Below are positions 48,222 to 56,583 of a stretch of 64,000 bases of DNA, piece after piece. Source of the stretch: Caldilineaceae bacterium (GTDB lineage Bacteria > Chloroflexota > Anaerolineae > Caldilineales > Caldilineaceae). The stretch is from positions 62,001 to 126,000 of the forward strand of contig JAHBVF010000005.1 of the NCBI GenBank assembly GCA_019637685.1, written 5' to 3'. Below the pieces are notes generated by a model, which had not been told where the DNA came from, did not search any database, and worked only from the letters and a program-made list of their open reading frames with translations. The position numbers were made by a program, and so were the translations under genes. Position 1 is the first letter of the stretch. Each line of letters starts with the position of its first letter.

Positions 48222-49625
48222 TTATTTCCCCTCTCCGGCCACTGCCCAGGCGGGCATAGCCAACGTCTCGAAAACATCGTTGCTGCGGTTGCCCACCACA
48301 CCAGCCCCCGCGCTGTAGTCGGCAGGCGCATAGGCCCCGGCCAGCTTGTGCAGGTGCTGCGTGGAAAGCGCCTTCAGTTCCTCCGCGTCAAAGGGGCAAC
48401 GCTCGTTCACGGCCAGAGCCGCAACCAGTTCGTCACGCTCTTTGTTGGCGTTGGCGGTCAGTTTGGCGTCAATGCCATCCAGCCGTTTGTTGACGGCCTC
48501 GATAGCGGTCGCCAGATTGACCAGTACATCGGCCTGTGCGTTGTTGACCGCCGGTGTATTCACCGCCGGTGTCTCTGCCACAGGTGCAGCCGCCACAGGG
48601 GTCGCTTTGGTCTTTACTTCGCCCATCTCGTCCTCCAATCCTTCCTGGTCGGCATTGGCCGCCAAATCGGTTTGCTTGCCCCGGCCCAATGCCGTGAGAA
48701 GCCCATTCACAACTGCACTCACGAAACTCTCGTCGGCCACCTGGCGCGCCTTGTTGACTGTCACAAGCTCGCTGCCATCGGCCTTACTCCGGTAAATCAC
48801 ATCCACAGGCAGAGGGGCGTCAAAGGTCACAGCATCGCCGTTCACCGTATAGGCGAAAGCGCTCCACCCCTTGCCCTTCCACGACTGGGCAATCACGTAG
48901 TTCTCGAAGACCGCCACATTGTCCCAATCACTCATTTCACCAGAATTGGCCGGGAAATTGTCCCGAAACTTTCGACGGATCAGCCCGTAGCGATCGCCCA
49001 TCTCCTGCTCATTGACTACTGTTTTGTCTCTCTCCACATCCGATCCTTTCTGTGTGGAGCATCCACACGGCTTCTGTTCTGCATTCACTCGCGGCGTGCC
49101 GCAGCCGTCCTGCCAACTACAGGCCCCCACACCGCCGGGCAACAATGCTAAATGGTCTGGCCGCAAATTGCGGGCAATCATGCTATAGGCTTTGCCGTTG
49201 TGCATGCCGTTGCTCTGCTCGTGGTCGGCAAAGTAGCCGGTCGAAACCTCTACCGGCTGATTCTTGCGTAGACGATCCATCACCGTCAGTGCATCGCCGC
49301 CAATGGCCGTGGCCTTTGCAATGTCAATCCAGATTTCAGCCGTCAGCTTGCCATCGGCAAAGGCCGCGTTCCAGACTTGCCCCGGCGCTTCTGTGGCGTT
49401 GATTTCCGGCGTGCCTGCGCTCACATACTCGCCATTGCGCTGTGGGTGGCTCAAAGTGGCTGGCCGCCCGTTCCAAGAGGCGACGTACTTCCCGGCTTCC
49501 TCTGCCGTCACCAGCGCATCATTCAATACGCCCGCCACAAGCATCGTCACCGGCGCAACCAGATAAGCCCGCCCGTCAAATGTCTTTTCGGTTGCCTGGC
49601 TGATACGATTGACAACGAATTGCAT
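48222..49625 (-). CDS. DUF2213-type prohead protease fused to a scaffold domain
   Basis: A 467-residue protein. The N-terminal 170 residues are DUF2213-like (V-A-S-W-N-G-R-P-A-T-L-S-H-P-Q-R near residues 49-64; V-S-T-G-Y-F; R-P-D-H-L-A-L-L-P near 153), a herpes-type serine protease fold with His and Ser. A Cys-rich linker (C-G-C-S-T) follows, then a coiled and Ala/Asn-rich scaffold part (about 330-410). It processes and shapes the prohead of the capsid coded downstream. Confidence 0.82.
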   Translation of the reverse strand: MQFVVNRISQATEKTFDGRAYLVAPVTMLVAGVLNDALVTAEEAGKYVASWNGRPATLSHPQRNGEYVSAGTPEINATEAPGQVWNAAFADGKLTAEIWIDIAKATAIGGDALTVMDRLRKNQPVEVSTGYFADHEQSNGMHNGKAYSMIARNLRPDHLALLPGGVGACSWQDGCGTPRVNAEQKPCGCSTQKGSDVERDKTVVNEQEMGDRYGLIRRKFRDNFPANSGEMSDWDNVAVFENYVIAQSWKGKGWSAFAYTVNGDAVTFDAPLPVDVIYRSKADGSELVTVNKARQVADESFVSAVVNGLLTALGRGKQTDLAANADQEGLEDEMGEVKTKATPVAAAPVAETPAVNTPAVNNAQADVLVNLATAIEAVNKRLDGIDAKLTANANKERDELVAALAVNERCPFDAEELKALSTQHLHKLAGAYAPADYSAGAGVVGNRSNDVFETLAMPAWAVAGEGK

Positions 49626-49629
49626 TCGA

Positions 49630-49989
49630 TTACTCCGCCAAATAGATGACAGCCATTCCGGTCTTGCTTGCGCCGCCGGACGATACGACCAGTTTCAGAT
49701 CACCGTTGACCACCAAGTAACCCCGTGTTAGCAGCGCGGCTCCCGCCTGGTCGTCTTCCAGCGTGCGCGGGTAGTACCAGGCGTTAGCGTCTGCATTGGT
49801 CAGCGTCAGCAGCGTCTGGTCAACCGCGCTCTCTGTATTGGTGGCCGAAAGCACAGCATCCACCCCAGTCGCCGCCGTGCCCACCTTCCATTCCACGGCA
49901 TAGAGCAGCCGGGGAAGATTGCTCAGACCCACATTCACGGTTGCGTCACCGCTGCCATCGGTTGTAAATTCCATCACGACTGAGAACAT
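49630..49989 (-). CDS. Hypothetical phage structural protein (119 aa)
   Basis: A beta-rich 119-residue protein, first gene after the terminator at 50021-50074 and 4 bases before the protease gene. GTGAGG precedes the ATG. Possibly a head fibre or decoration protein; no family is recognised. Confidence 0.6.
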   Translation of the reverse strand: MFSVVMEFTTDGSGDATVNVGLSNLPRLLYAVEWKVGTAATGVDAVLSATNTESAVDQTLLTLTNADANAWYYPRTLEDDQAGAALLTRGYLVVNGDLKLVVSSGGASKTGMAVIYLAE

Positions 49990-50020
49990 TGCCGTTCCTC
50001 ACTTCCAAAAAAAGGGCAAC

Positions 50021-50074
50021 AAAAAAGGCGCACCAACCGGTACGCCGTAGCGTCTATTTCCGGTCAGTGCGCCT
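50021..50074 (-). terminator. Intrinsic terminator inside the late cassette
   Basis: On the minus strand AGGCGCAC-x-x-ACCGG pairs with CCGGT-x-x-GTGCGCCT, followed by six U and, after GTTGCCC, seven more. It lies between the portal/morphogenesis genes and the capsid genes. No other gene fits the 124-base gap. Confidence 0.85.
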
Positions 50075-50113
50075 CAAAATGCTTGCGCCTATATTTTCAA
50101 TTGTGCCGCCTGT

Positions 50114-50317
50114 TCATCCGGCGGCCTCTCGCAAATCTATCACCGCTGTCTTGCCACGGTCCACCACTCGCAACAGCCCCCGCTCCGGGTCATACTCTCC
50201 CACAAAGCGGCCTGTCATTGGGTGGCGCAAGCGTCGGTAGCCTGTCGTCAGTGTAGCAGAAAGGCGATTGGCTGTCAATGGTTTGTTTATGGCTGTCAAT
50301 AGTGGTAGTCGATTCAT
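50114..50317 (-). CDS. Small hypothetical phage protein (67 aa)
   Basis: A 67-residue basic protein whose ATG overlaps the preceding stop as ATGA, which decides the start against longer readings. R-H-P-M-T-G-R-F-V-G-E-Y near the middle. Function unknown; the last gene before the internal terminator. Confidence 0.6.
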   Translation of the reverse strand: MNRLPLLTAINKPLTANRLSATLTTGYRRLRHPMTGRFVGEYDPERGLLRVVDRGKTAVIDLREAAG

Positions 50318-50976
50318 CGCCGTGTCCCTATCCATTCCCCGGCAATCAGCGCCGGTACTTCTTTGCTCTCGATCACGCATTGGCAATTCGCAAGGCAAAC
50401 CGACTGCGTTCCAGGCGAGGGGAGTACACCGGCCCTTTGCCAGCCTTGCGCGTGGTATTCCAAACAGTCAGGACAATGCTCGCTTGCGCCCAACGTGCGC
50501 TTTTCAATCAACATCATTCCATCGCCCGGCGCCTGCCTCTCCCGCTGCGCATCCCAGAATTGCACACGGGCTGTCCCGGCGTACATCCCGGCCCGTGCCA
50601 GGGCCTGGGCCAACGTCAGACCGGCCACAATCGCAACGGCGAAATCGCCCAGCCGTCGACTATCATCCTGCACACGCTCGCGCACGGCTGTATTGTCAGC
50701 GATTGTCATTCCATCCCAGCCACCTGCCCCCAACGCACGATTGGTCAGATGCGCCGTGGTAATCTCCTGGCGCATCTGTTCCAGCCACACGGCTTGCGCA
50801 ATCGCCCCTTCGTGGAAGGCCATTGTCAACGCGCCCAGCCGCTCCCGAAAGAGCAGCAGCAGCGCCGCCAACAGCAGCAGCATATCCCGCTTGGAGACAG
50901 GCCGCCCCGTTTTCTGGGAAATGTAACGACCTGTCTTTTCGTCGTATCGGTAGCCGGGCAGGATTGTTTCAGCCAT
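50314..50976 (-). CDS. Phage head morphogenesis protein (SPP1 gp7-like)
   Basis: A 220-residue protein with the C-terminal Cys-rich pattern H-C-P-D-C-L-E-Y-H and L-A-N-C-Q-C typical of the SPP1 gp7/Mu F head morphogenesis family, placed after the portal as expected. It has a hydrophobic helix near residue 35-50. I chose ATG 50976; an ATG at 50985 adds three residues. Confidence 0.8.
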   Translation of the reverse strand: MAETILPGYRYDEKTGRYISQKTGRPVSKRDMLLLLAALLLLFRERLGALTMAFHEGAIAQAVWLEQMRQEITTAHLTNRALGAGGWDGMTIADNTAVRERVQDDSRRLGDFAVAIVAGLTLAQALARAGMYAGTARVQFWDAQRERQAPGDGMMLIEKRTLGASEHCPDCLEYHAQGWQRAGVLPSPGTQSVCLANCQCVIESKEVPALIAGEWIGTRR

Positions 50977-51271
50977 TTGGTTCATCTCGTACTGCGTCAA
51001 GCAGCCTATTGTATTTGGCTGGAATCATATCATTTGCGTACCATGCTGCCCGCGCCTCTGCCACATCCTCCGGCCCAACTGTCACCGGCTGGCCGTAGTG
51101 GGGCGGTCGATAGGTGGCCGGGTCTTCGCCCTCTGGCGTCCAGTCAAGTATCCGCTTGACTGTCGCCTGCGCTACTGCCAAATCGACACCGGCATTCACA
51201 AGCGCCGCAATGTTGCGCTCGGCAAAGTCCTGGTGCTGGTTCTTGGCATTGCTGGTCGGCTGCTCTGCCAT
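50969..51271 (-). CDS. Small hypothetical phage protein (100 aa)
   Basis: A 100-residue helical protein between portal and morphogenesis genes, 4 bases after the portal stop and overlapping the next gene. No motif is recognised. Confidence 0.6.
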   Translation of the reverse strand: MAEQPTSNAKNQHQDFAERNIAALVNAGVDLAVAQATVKRILDWTPEGEDPATYRPPHYGQPVTVGPEDVAEARAAWYANDMIPAKYNRLLDAVRDEPNG

Positions 51272-51275
51272 CTGC

Positions 51276-52721
51276 CTATTCTCCTCTGGCTAAAATGCGG
51301 GATGCTGCCGTAATCATTGCCCGCATCTCCGCAGGGGAATAAGCATCCGCAGAATTGCCCACCACACCGGCCACAGTCGCCACAACGTCGGGCGCGCCCT
51401 TGGCTGGCAGTGGCGTAAACATCTCCCGGAATTCCTCCACACCAATCACCGGCTGGCCCGCCGCATTTGTCACCCGCTCAAAAGCATCGGCCCAATTCAC
51501 GGCCACTTGCGCTTTCTCCGCTTCGCTCATCTCAAAGAGTGGCTGCCAGACGGTTGACCATTCCCCAGACACAGGAGCAGGCAATGCGCCCCAACTCATA
51601 AAGCGACGGATCGCCTCATCAATGAATGTGGTCTCCGCATAGACCGTGCGCCGTCGGGCAATGCGCCCGGCCCAGCTTGTGGCGTCCTGTGTGCTGGCAA
51701 GTTCGCCCCGTTCGCTGCCCATCAGAATCCGCTTCGGTATACCCGTCGTGGCTGCTACCAGACTCATCAGCACATCCACAATGCCGGTCGGGTCTACCAC
51801 ATCACTGCCCAGGTCGTGGGGCGTCAGGCCGCGGGTTTTGAGGAAGCGCCGGATACCGTGGGTGTATTCGTCCAACTGTTCTTCCAGGTCGGCGGTGTCG
51901 CTTTCGCTCATCTCCGCATCGGGCGCAAGGTCAAGCGCAAAGCCCTTGCGAATCAGCAGCCAAGTCGCCTCAGACGAGCCGCCTACAACCTTCTCCAAAT
52001 CCATCAGCCGATTAAATACCCGTTGCAGCCGTGGCCGCCCGTAGATGTCGTTTTCCAGCGCATTTTCGGCAATGTGTAGCACCCGACTGGCGTGGACGAT
52101 GCGCTGTAACTTCTGCCCGTTCGTGCCCATACTCACGCGGTAGGTCTTGGGCAGTCCAAAGCGCCGGTTGCCCGCGTCGTCTTCGATGCTCTCAATCTCT
52201 GCGTTATCCTCGGAATAAGGCCGCACGTAGAGGATACTGTCAGCGCTTGGCACGCGCTCCAGCGGTGTAGACAAATCAGCATCGCCTGCCACGCCAAAGA
52301 GCAGGATCGCATACTGCCCCACCCCGGCCAGCTTGTCGGCTTTCTCAAAGTTGCGCCACAGTTTTATGCGCTTGGCAAGCGTGCGCCATTCCGTCTCAAA
52401 TGGCGTGTCGGTGCTGGCGTCCTTTTCCCGTCCGTCTTTCACCTCTGGCACATCCCGCCACGTTTCCTCCGCGGGGAAGTCCACAATCGTACCGGCAATA
52501 TCCTGCCGGGTGTAGCGGGCCATATAGTCGAGAAAATCCGGGTCATCTTTGGGATAGCCCAGCGCGGAATAGAGGTCACGCGCCCCGCTGAACTGCGAAC
52601 CGTGCCGCCCGGCCAAAGAGAGCCGCTGGGAAAGCACAGAGCGCACATTCGCAGTCAGCGCGGGAACATTGCGCCGGTGTGCGTTGCGGATTCGTCTCTG
52701 TCGTCTGATTGCTGCGCTCAT
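51276..52721 (-). CDS. Portal protein (DUF1073-like)
   Basis: A 481-residue portal, the dodecameric DNA channel. DUF1073-like signs are D-F-P-A-E-E-T-W-R near residue 82, then R-I-L-M-G-S-E-R-G-E-L-A-S-T-Q-D near the wing/clip, and the basic N-terminus. ATG 52721 overlaps the terminase stop by ATGA; ATG 52739 is the alternative. Order TerS-TerL-portal is canonical. Confidence 0.9.
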   Translation of the reverse strand: MSAAIRRQRRIRNAHRRNVPALTANVRSVLSQRLSLAGRHGSQFSGARDLYSALGYPKDDPDFLDYMARYTRQDIAGTIVDFPAEETWRDVPEVKDGREKDASTDTPFETEWRTLAKRIKLWRNFEKADKLAGVGQYAILLFGVAGDADLSTPLERVPSADSILYVRPYSEDNAEIESIEDDAGNRRFGLPKTYRVSMGTNGQKLQRIVHASRVLHIAENALENDIYGRPRLQRVFNRLMDLEKVVGGSSEATWLLIRKGFALDLAPDAEMSESDTADLEEQLDEYTHGIRRFLKTRGLTPHDLGSDVVDPTGIVDVLMSLVAATTGIPKRILMGSERGELASTQDATSWAGRIARRRTVYAETTFIDEAIRRFMSWGALPAPVSGEWSTVWQPLFEMSEAEKAQVAVNWADAFERVTNAAGQPVIGVEEFREMFTPLPAKGAPDVVATVAGVVGNSADAYSPAEMRAMITAASRILARGE

Positions 52722-54286
52722 TGTCGTTTGCTTCCCCATGTGCTCGCTTGCCTCGGTTTGTCCAACAGTTCCAAGCCCGTATATAGCCAAGTCTCTGCAT
52801 CCAGCCGATTCGGGCTGCTCTGCCCCGGCTCCCACTTGCGCCACTCTTTTTCCAGCGCCGGGAAATGTCCGACGTGATGGCCCCGCCCCTGCTGAAAGAC
52901 CGTCGCCACCGGCTCGGCTCGGATGGCCTTGCCCCGTGTGGCCGTCACCTCTTGGATGTGGACTTTGCTGCCGTCCACCAACACAGCACCGTCAGCGTCT
53001 AGCCATTTGGTCTGCCGGATTGTGCTTGATACCATATCGCCACCATAGTTGCGTTCGACGAAAATCACGTCGGCTTTGTGCCGGTAATAGCACTGCAATA
53101 CAGCCAGCGCCCACGCTTCAGGCTTCACACCCGCCGCCATCGTCGCATCTTCCAGCGTGTAGCCGTGCCAGTCATTTCCAATCCGGGCCTTGCCACCCGC
53201 CACAATTCCACACTCAGTCGCGCCGCCGGGAGGGTCAACCGCCACCGCCACTCGGTCAAGGTCGGGCGCAATCAGAACGCGGGTGCGGTCGAAGTCATCA
53301 CCGCTCATCAGCGCATTGTCGCTGTCAGCGTCCACCTCGTGCTGACTTTCCAGCAAATAGGAGGTCGGCCCATCCCGGTTCAATTCGGCTTCGCACACAT
53401 CCAAATCAAAGCCGTTCCAAAGTGACGTGCCCGCCGTGATTGCCCAGGCGTACAAATCGCCCCGCTGCTGTAGCTCATATTCCAGCCCATCCACCGCCGG
53501 GAATGGCCCGCTGATAATCCGATCCATCAGGTAGTCAGCCGCCTGCTCTGTCCCCGGCTTGCGTGCCAGCCGCGCCGCAATGCTGTCAGCGTGGATCAAA
53601 TTCTGGGCGAATAGTACAGCGCAATTTGATGCGCCAGCGGGCAAAATGGACGACGTGATAATCTCCTCTTTCTTGCGGGTCGTCAGCGCGCTGTCGTGCC
53701 GTTCGTCCACATCGTCAAAGACAATCAGGTCAGGCCGTGCCCAGTCAATCTTTTGCCCACGAACAGCTTTGTTCAGGCCGATGCTCTCCACTGTGTAGCC
53801 GGTAGCCGTGGATAGGATTTGCCGGTTCCATTGACGATTGCCGTTGCTCGATACTTTCGGCTTGCCGATTTCCGGCGCATAGGTCGCCACGCTATCCAGT
53901 TCCAGCATCCGGGCAATCGTCTGTACGTGCTTGTCTGCCTGGTCTTGCGTGCCCGATACGTACATCACATAGCGCCGGGCCTTGCGCACCCCCAGATCAG
54001 CCGCTATCGTTTCCGCTGTGGTGGACTTCCCCCGGCCACGCGGCCAGATTGCCACAATCGGGCGGGCCGAGCCATCAGGCGTGATCCCATCCTCCCACGT
54101 CCAAAGCTCCTCGTGCGGTCGGCTGAATCCGTGCCAAAAGTACGATCCAAACATCGCCGGGATGCGATCTCGCCAGTAGCGGGGAAGCGGTTTTGCTACT
54201 CGGCACACCTTCCCCCCGCCAAACACAAACGGCCCGGTGCCTACGGTCGGAAAACCTATGCCCACATTAGGCAGATGAATTGCCAT
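52718..54286 (-). CDS. terL: Terminase large subunit
   Basis: The packaging ATPase and nuclease, 522 residues. Walker A W-P-R-G-R-G-K-S-T (81-89), Walker B D-L-I-V-F-D-D with catalytic acid near 191-192, and an RNase H-like nuclease half with A-V-D-P-P and an F-V-E-R-N-Y segment, then a late D-A-E-T-W. Start ATG 54286 overlaps the end of the small subunit gene by 20 bases. Confidence 0.92.
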   Translation of the reverse strand: MAIHLPNVGIGFPTVGTGPFVFGGGKVCRVAKPLPRYWRDRIPAMFGSYFWHGFSRPHEELWTWEDGITPDGSARPIVAIWPRGRGKSTTAETIAADLGVRKARRYVMYVSGTQDQADKHVQTIARMLELDSVATYAPEIGKPKVSSNGNRQWNRQILSTATGYTVESIGLNKAVRGQKIDWARPDLIVFDDVDERHDSALTTRKKEEIITSSILPAGASNCAVLFAQNLIHADSIAARLARKPGTEQAADYLMDRIISGPFPAVDGLEYELQQRGDLYAWAITAGTSLWNGFDLDVCEAELNRDGPTSYLLESQHEVDADSDNALMSGDDFDRTRVLIAPDLDRVAVAVDPPGGATECGIVAGGKARIGNDWHGYTLEDATMAAGVKPEAWALAVLQCYYRHKADVIFVERNYGGDMVSSTIRQTKWLDADGAVLVDGSKVHIQEVTATRGKAIRAEPVATVFQQGRGHHVGHFPALEKEWRKWEPGQSSPNRLDAETWLYTGLELLDKPRQASTWGSKRQ

Positions 54287-54656
54287 CTTCACCCTTGCCC
54301 TGTGACATCGCCTCTAGCAGCCGGATCGCCTTGTCGGTCTGTACCCCGTGGAGAACCGCCAGTTCCGAAGCCCCTTGCTGCTTGAGCCAAGATTTATCAC
54401 CGAACAACTCCACTTGTGCCGTCAACGTGCGCAGGCTGGCACACAAATAGATCATCAGCAGGCCCCCAATTTCGTCCTGCTGTTCTGGGTTGCCAAATCG
54501 TTGACCCTCTGCCAGCCCCTCACGCCGCCACCAGCTATTGACCGTGCCTTGCGGAATCTTGTATTCCTGGGCAACGCTGTACTGCGACTGCCCACTGAGG
54601 AGCGCAGCCATCACCGCGGCTTTGGTTTCTTCGCTGTACTGCGTGCGTTTCGCCAT
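54267..54656 (-). CDS. Terminase small subunit-like HTH protein
   Basis: A 129-residue protein with an N-terminal helix-turn-helix (S-V-A-Q-E-Y-K-I-P-Q-G-T-V-N-S-W-W near 27-43), as in small terminase subunits and in transposase-like HTH domains. Immediately upstream of terL. A transposase-family origin is common for such HTHs and does not change the call. Confidence 0.78.
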   Translation of the reverse strand: MAKRTQYSEETKAAVMAALLSGQSQYSVAQEYKIPQGTVNSWWRREGLAEGQRFGNPEQQDEIGGLLMIYLCASLRTLTAQVELFGDKSWLKQQGASELAVLHGVQTDKAIRLLEAMSQGKGEDGNSSA

Positions 54657-54812
54657 CTATCCCAAATACTCTTTCAATTCATCCCTGGCCGCCGCTACCC
54701 GTTTGCGGGTGGCATAGGTGCGGTCGCTCCGGCAATATGGGCATTGCCCGTGGTTTCGGCACAGCTTACTGTGCCGCTTGCTCTTGTTCGCCTTGTGCCG
54801 GATTTTGCTCAC
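54657..54812 (-). CDS. 51-residue zinc-ribbon-like protein
   Basis: A small frame from GTG 54812 to TAG, which directly precedes the small terminase ATG. The GTG overlaps the previous stop (GTGA). It is basic, with C-R-N-H-G-Q-C-P-Y-C near residues 18-27, likely a zinc-binding knuckle. Overlaps on both sides make it a convincing gene although it is short. Possibly a DNA-binding packaging accessory. Confidence 0.65.
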   Translation of the reverse strand: MSKIRHKANKSKRHSKLCRNHGQCPYCRSDRTYATRKRVAAARDELKEYLG

Positions 54813-55063
54813 CAAGCCCTCTTTATCTTTTCCCAAAAGCCCAACGGCTCTCCGGGAACAACACGGCCTTGCGTATAGATCATCGGGTCACGTGAATCAA
54901 TGAACTCAACAGCTATTCGGGCCACCACCAGAAGCGCACCAGTGCCCACCGACAGCCATCGAATCACCTCGGCAAGAGCATCGGTCAGGCCGGGAATCAG
55001 CGCCACAGCCAGCCCGATGATGGCGACAATGACAGCGTAACGCACTTTCGGAAGGTTTATCAT
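54809..55063 (-). CDS. Small two-helix membrane protein
   Basis: An 84-residue protein with two hydrophobic segments (about 10-28 and 36-55) and a basic C-terminal tail ending F-W-E-K-I-K-R-A-W. ATG 55063 overlaps the CHAT gene stop by ATGA. Size and topology are holin-like, but no lysin is next to it. It could instead be the membrane partner of the CHAT protein. Confidence 0.65.
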   Translation of the reverse strand: MINLPKVRYAVIVAIIGLAVALIPGLTDALAEVIRWLSVGTGALLVVARIAVEFIDSRDPMIYTQGRVVPGEPLGFWEKIKRAW

Positions 55064-56022
55064 TGTTGAATACTCCAATCTCCTCTGGCGACAATCAGAT
55101 CGCCGCTGCCATCCAGACTCAACGTAGACAAATCAACCGCCTCTTTGACCGTTGAGCCGCCAGACAACCAACGGTAAAACGATGCGGTGAATTCCAGGGC
55201 CGTTGCATCTTTGATTACATCCATCATGCCCACTACCGAATCCGCCCCAGCGTCATGCATGGCGTCAGCAATGTCCAGGCTCTCGCACGCGTTGAGCACG
55301 ACTAATTTCGTGTCAAAACGTCGGGCCAGTCCTGCCCAGTAGCCCACCGTGGATAGCCCATCACTCAACTCGATGCCGGTCGTCGTGGCGTGTGCCCCCA
55401 CGTGTACAATCATCGGCCTGACCGACTTCCATTCACGCAATAGCCGTTCCTTCGTCACCTCGCCATTCAGCACGTGGTAGCGCAAACCCATGCGCCGCAC
55501 CGACTCTTTTTCAGACTGTCCGTCGATGGACGACAGGTCCGCTCGGTCAGGCCATACCCCCATTACCACCCGCTGGGCGGTCTGCGCTGGTTGGTCCGAC
55601 TTCAACAGACGGTTGCCAATGCCCAGCGGAACCGATACACCTGCCGCCATCAGTTGATTCAGGAGCCAATTGACCGTCTCTTGCAGGCGGGCGATCTCTG
55701 CCGTGGTTCGGTGTAGTTCTATTTCCAGCGTTTTCAAACGGTCGTTGCGCGCGCCGTAATTGGTGATGTTGACCAGAGCCAGAACAATCAGCGAAAGCAA
55801 AAAAAACGACCAGACCGGACGCAGATAGTAGGGTCCGAGCAAAGCCGGGTCAATCAGGTTGATCAGCACCCCGGCGTAGACGATCCCCACATAGCCAGCC
55901 ACCACCGCGATGGCTACGCGTGGAGTGCGCAATCGCCAGTCGTCCGTCCACCAGGATGACCAGCCAAATACCACCAAAGTAAAAAAGCCCAAAATACTAT
56001 TCACTACCAGCAGCCAATCCAT
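55060..56022 (-). CDS. Transmembrane CHAT (caspase-like) protein
   Basis: A 320-residue protein with about three membrane segments (roughly 4-22, 35-55, 68-88), a coiled coil (about 93-125) and a C-terminal CHAT-like peptidase domain. Likely catalytic His211 is in H-V-G-A-H-A and Cys246 in L-N-A-C-E-S, each after a hydrophobic beta strand, as in caspase-fold proteases; G-A-D-S-V-V-G-M and F-Y-R-W-L follow as in CHAT. ATG 56022 follows a weak GGGGAA. First gene of the packaging operon, after the terminator at 56045-56077. CHAT in a phage is unusual. Confidence 0.8.
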   Translation of the reverse strand: MDWLLVVNSILGFFTLVVFGWSSWWTDDWRLRTPRVAIAVVAGYVGIVYAGVLINLIDPALLGPYYLRPVWSFFLLSLIVLALVNITNYGARNDRLKTLEIELHRTTAEIARLQETVNWLLNQLMAAGVSVPLGIGNRLLKSDQPAQTAQRVVMGVWPDRADLSSIDGQSEKESVRRMGLRYHVLNGEVTKERLLREWKSVRPMIVHVGAHATTTGIELSDGLSTVGYWAGLARRFDTKLVVLNACESLDIADAMHDAGADSVVGMMDVIKDATALEFTASFYRWLSGGSTVKEAVDLSTLSLDGSGDLIVARGDWSIQQ

Positions 56023-56044
56023 ATAGTCGCATATTCCCCAAAAC

Positions 56045-56077
56045 AAAAAAGGCGCAGAGACGATGTGTCTCTGCGCC
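56045..56077 (-). terminator. Intrinsic terminator upstream of the CHAT gene
   Basis: GGCGCAGAGA and TCTCTGCGCC form a perfect 10-bp stem with a 7-base loop; on the minus strand it is followed by TTTTTTGTTTT. It separates the 56.1-62.9 kb genes from the late cassette, so the late genes need either antitermination or a promoter inside 56022-56045, which I do not see. Confidence 0.88.
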
Positions 56078-56142
56078 GTGTGTCACTGGTCCTGGCACTT
56101 CCCCCGATATGGTGGCCGGGGATTTCTGCTCAGTTGCTGCTC

Positions 56143-56298
56143 TCACGCTTCTTCGATTTTACCCAGTTCTCTGACGGTCCAATCCCGCCGCCCGTCACCG
56201 AATACCGACAATGTGATTTCCCAACGCCCTGGCTGCAAACCCAGCAAGCGCCGGATGAACTTCGCTATCCAGTTCGGTATTGGCGCTGGATCATTCAT
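56143..56298 (-). CDS. Small hypothetical phage protein (51 aa)
   Basis: A 51-residue protein from ATG 56298. It has an amphipathic N-terminal helix (I-P-N-W-I-A-K-F-I) and W-T-V-R-E-L near the end. No ribosome site is clear, so this is a weak gene call. Confidence 0.4.
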   Translation of the reverse strand: MNDPAPIPNWIAKFIRRLLGLQPGRWEITLSVFGDGRRDWTVRELGKIEEA

Positions 56299-56343
56299 TG
56301 ACAACATTGTACAGGAAAAGTAGCGCATTTGTCAACCGCTGGT

Positions 56344-56583
56344 TTACAGTTGCATATCGTAGCGTGTCGGCGGCTGTTGACTCTCCACTGGCCGCTGCTC
56401 TGGCCCATCCAATCCGTAGGCCGTGGCAATCGCAGCAATGGCAGCGTAGAATCCAGCGCTGTAGATTTCCCGATCTCTGCCGGGAATGTGTTGCGCCAAT
56501 GCGCCGTGCGACTGGGCAGTGGATTGCAGCATAGACGCCAGTTCGGATTTCAGGACGATGTTGGAGGTGACTTTTCGATACAC
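56344..56583 (-). CDS. Small hypothetical phage protein (79 aa)
   Basis: Starts with GTG overlapping the HNH stop (TAGTG). 79 residues, helical, no recognised family. The tight overlap supports translation. Confidence 0.55.
   Translation of the reverse strand: MYRKVTSNIVLKSELASMLQSTAQSHGALAQHIPGRDREIYSAGFYAAIAAIATAYGLDGPEQRPVESQQPPTRYDMQL

Noticed and set aside
46461-49151. An 896-codon plus-strand open frame opposite the capsid and protease genes.
   Set aside because: Composition-driven antisense frame covering six good phage genes with tight overlaps.
54267-54656. IS-type transposase based on the HTH of the small protein.
   Set aside because: It has no catalytic partner or inverted repeats and is directly upstream of terL, so small terminase is the better call.
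54809-55063. Firm call of a holin.
   Set aside because: Two membrane helices and the small size agree, but no endolysin is adjacent and the gene is coupled to CHAT instead, so only a membrane protein is claimed.
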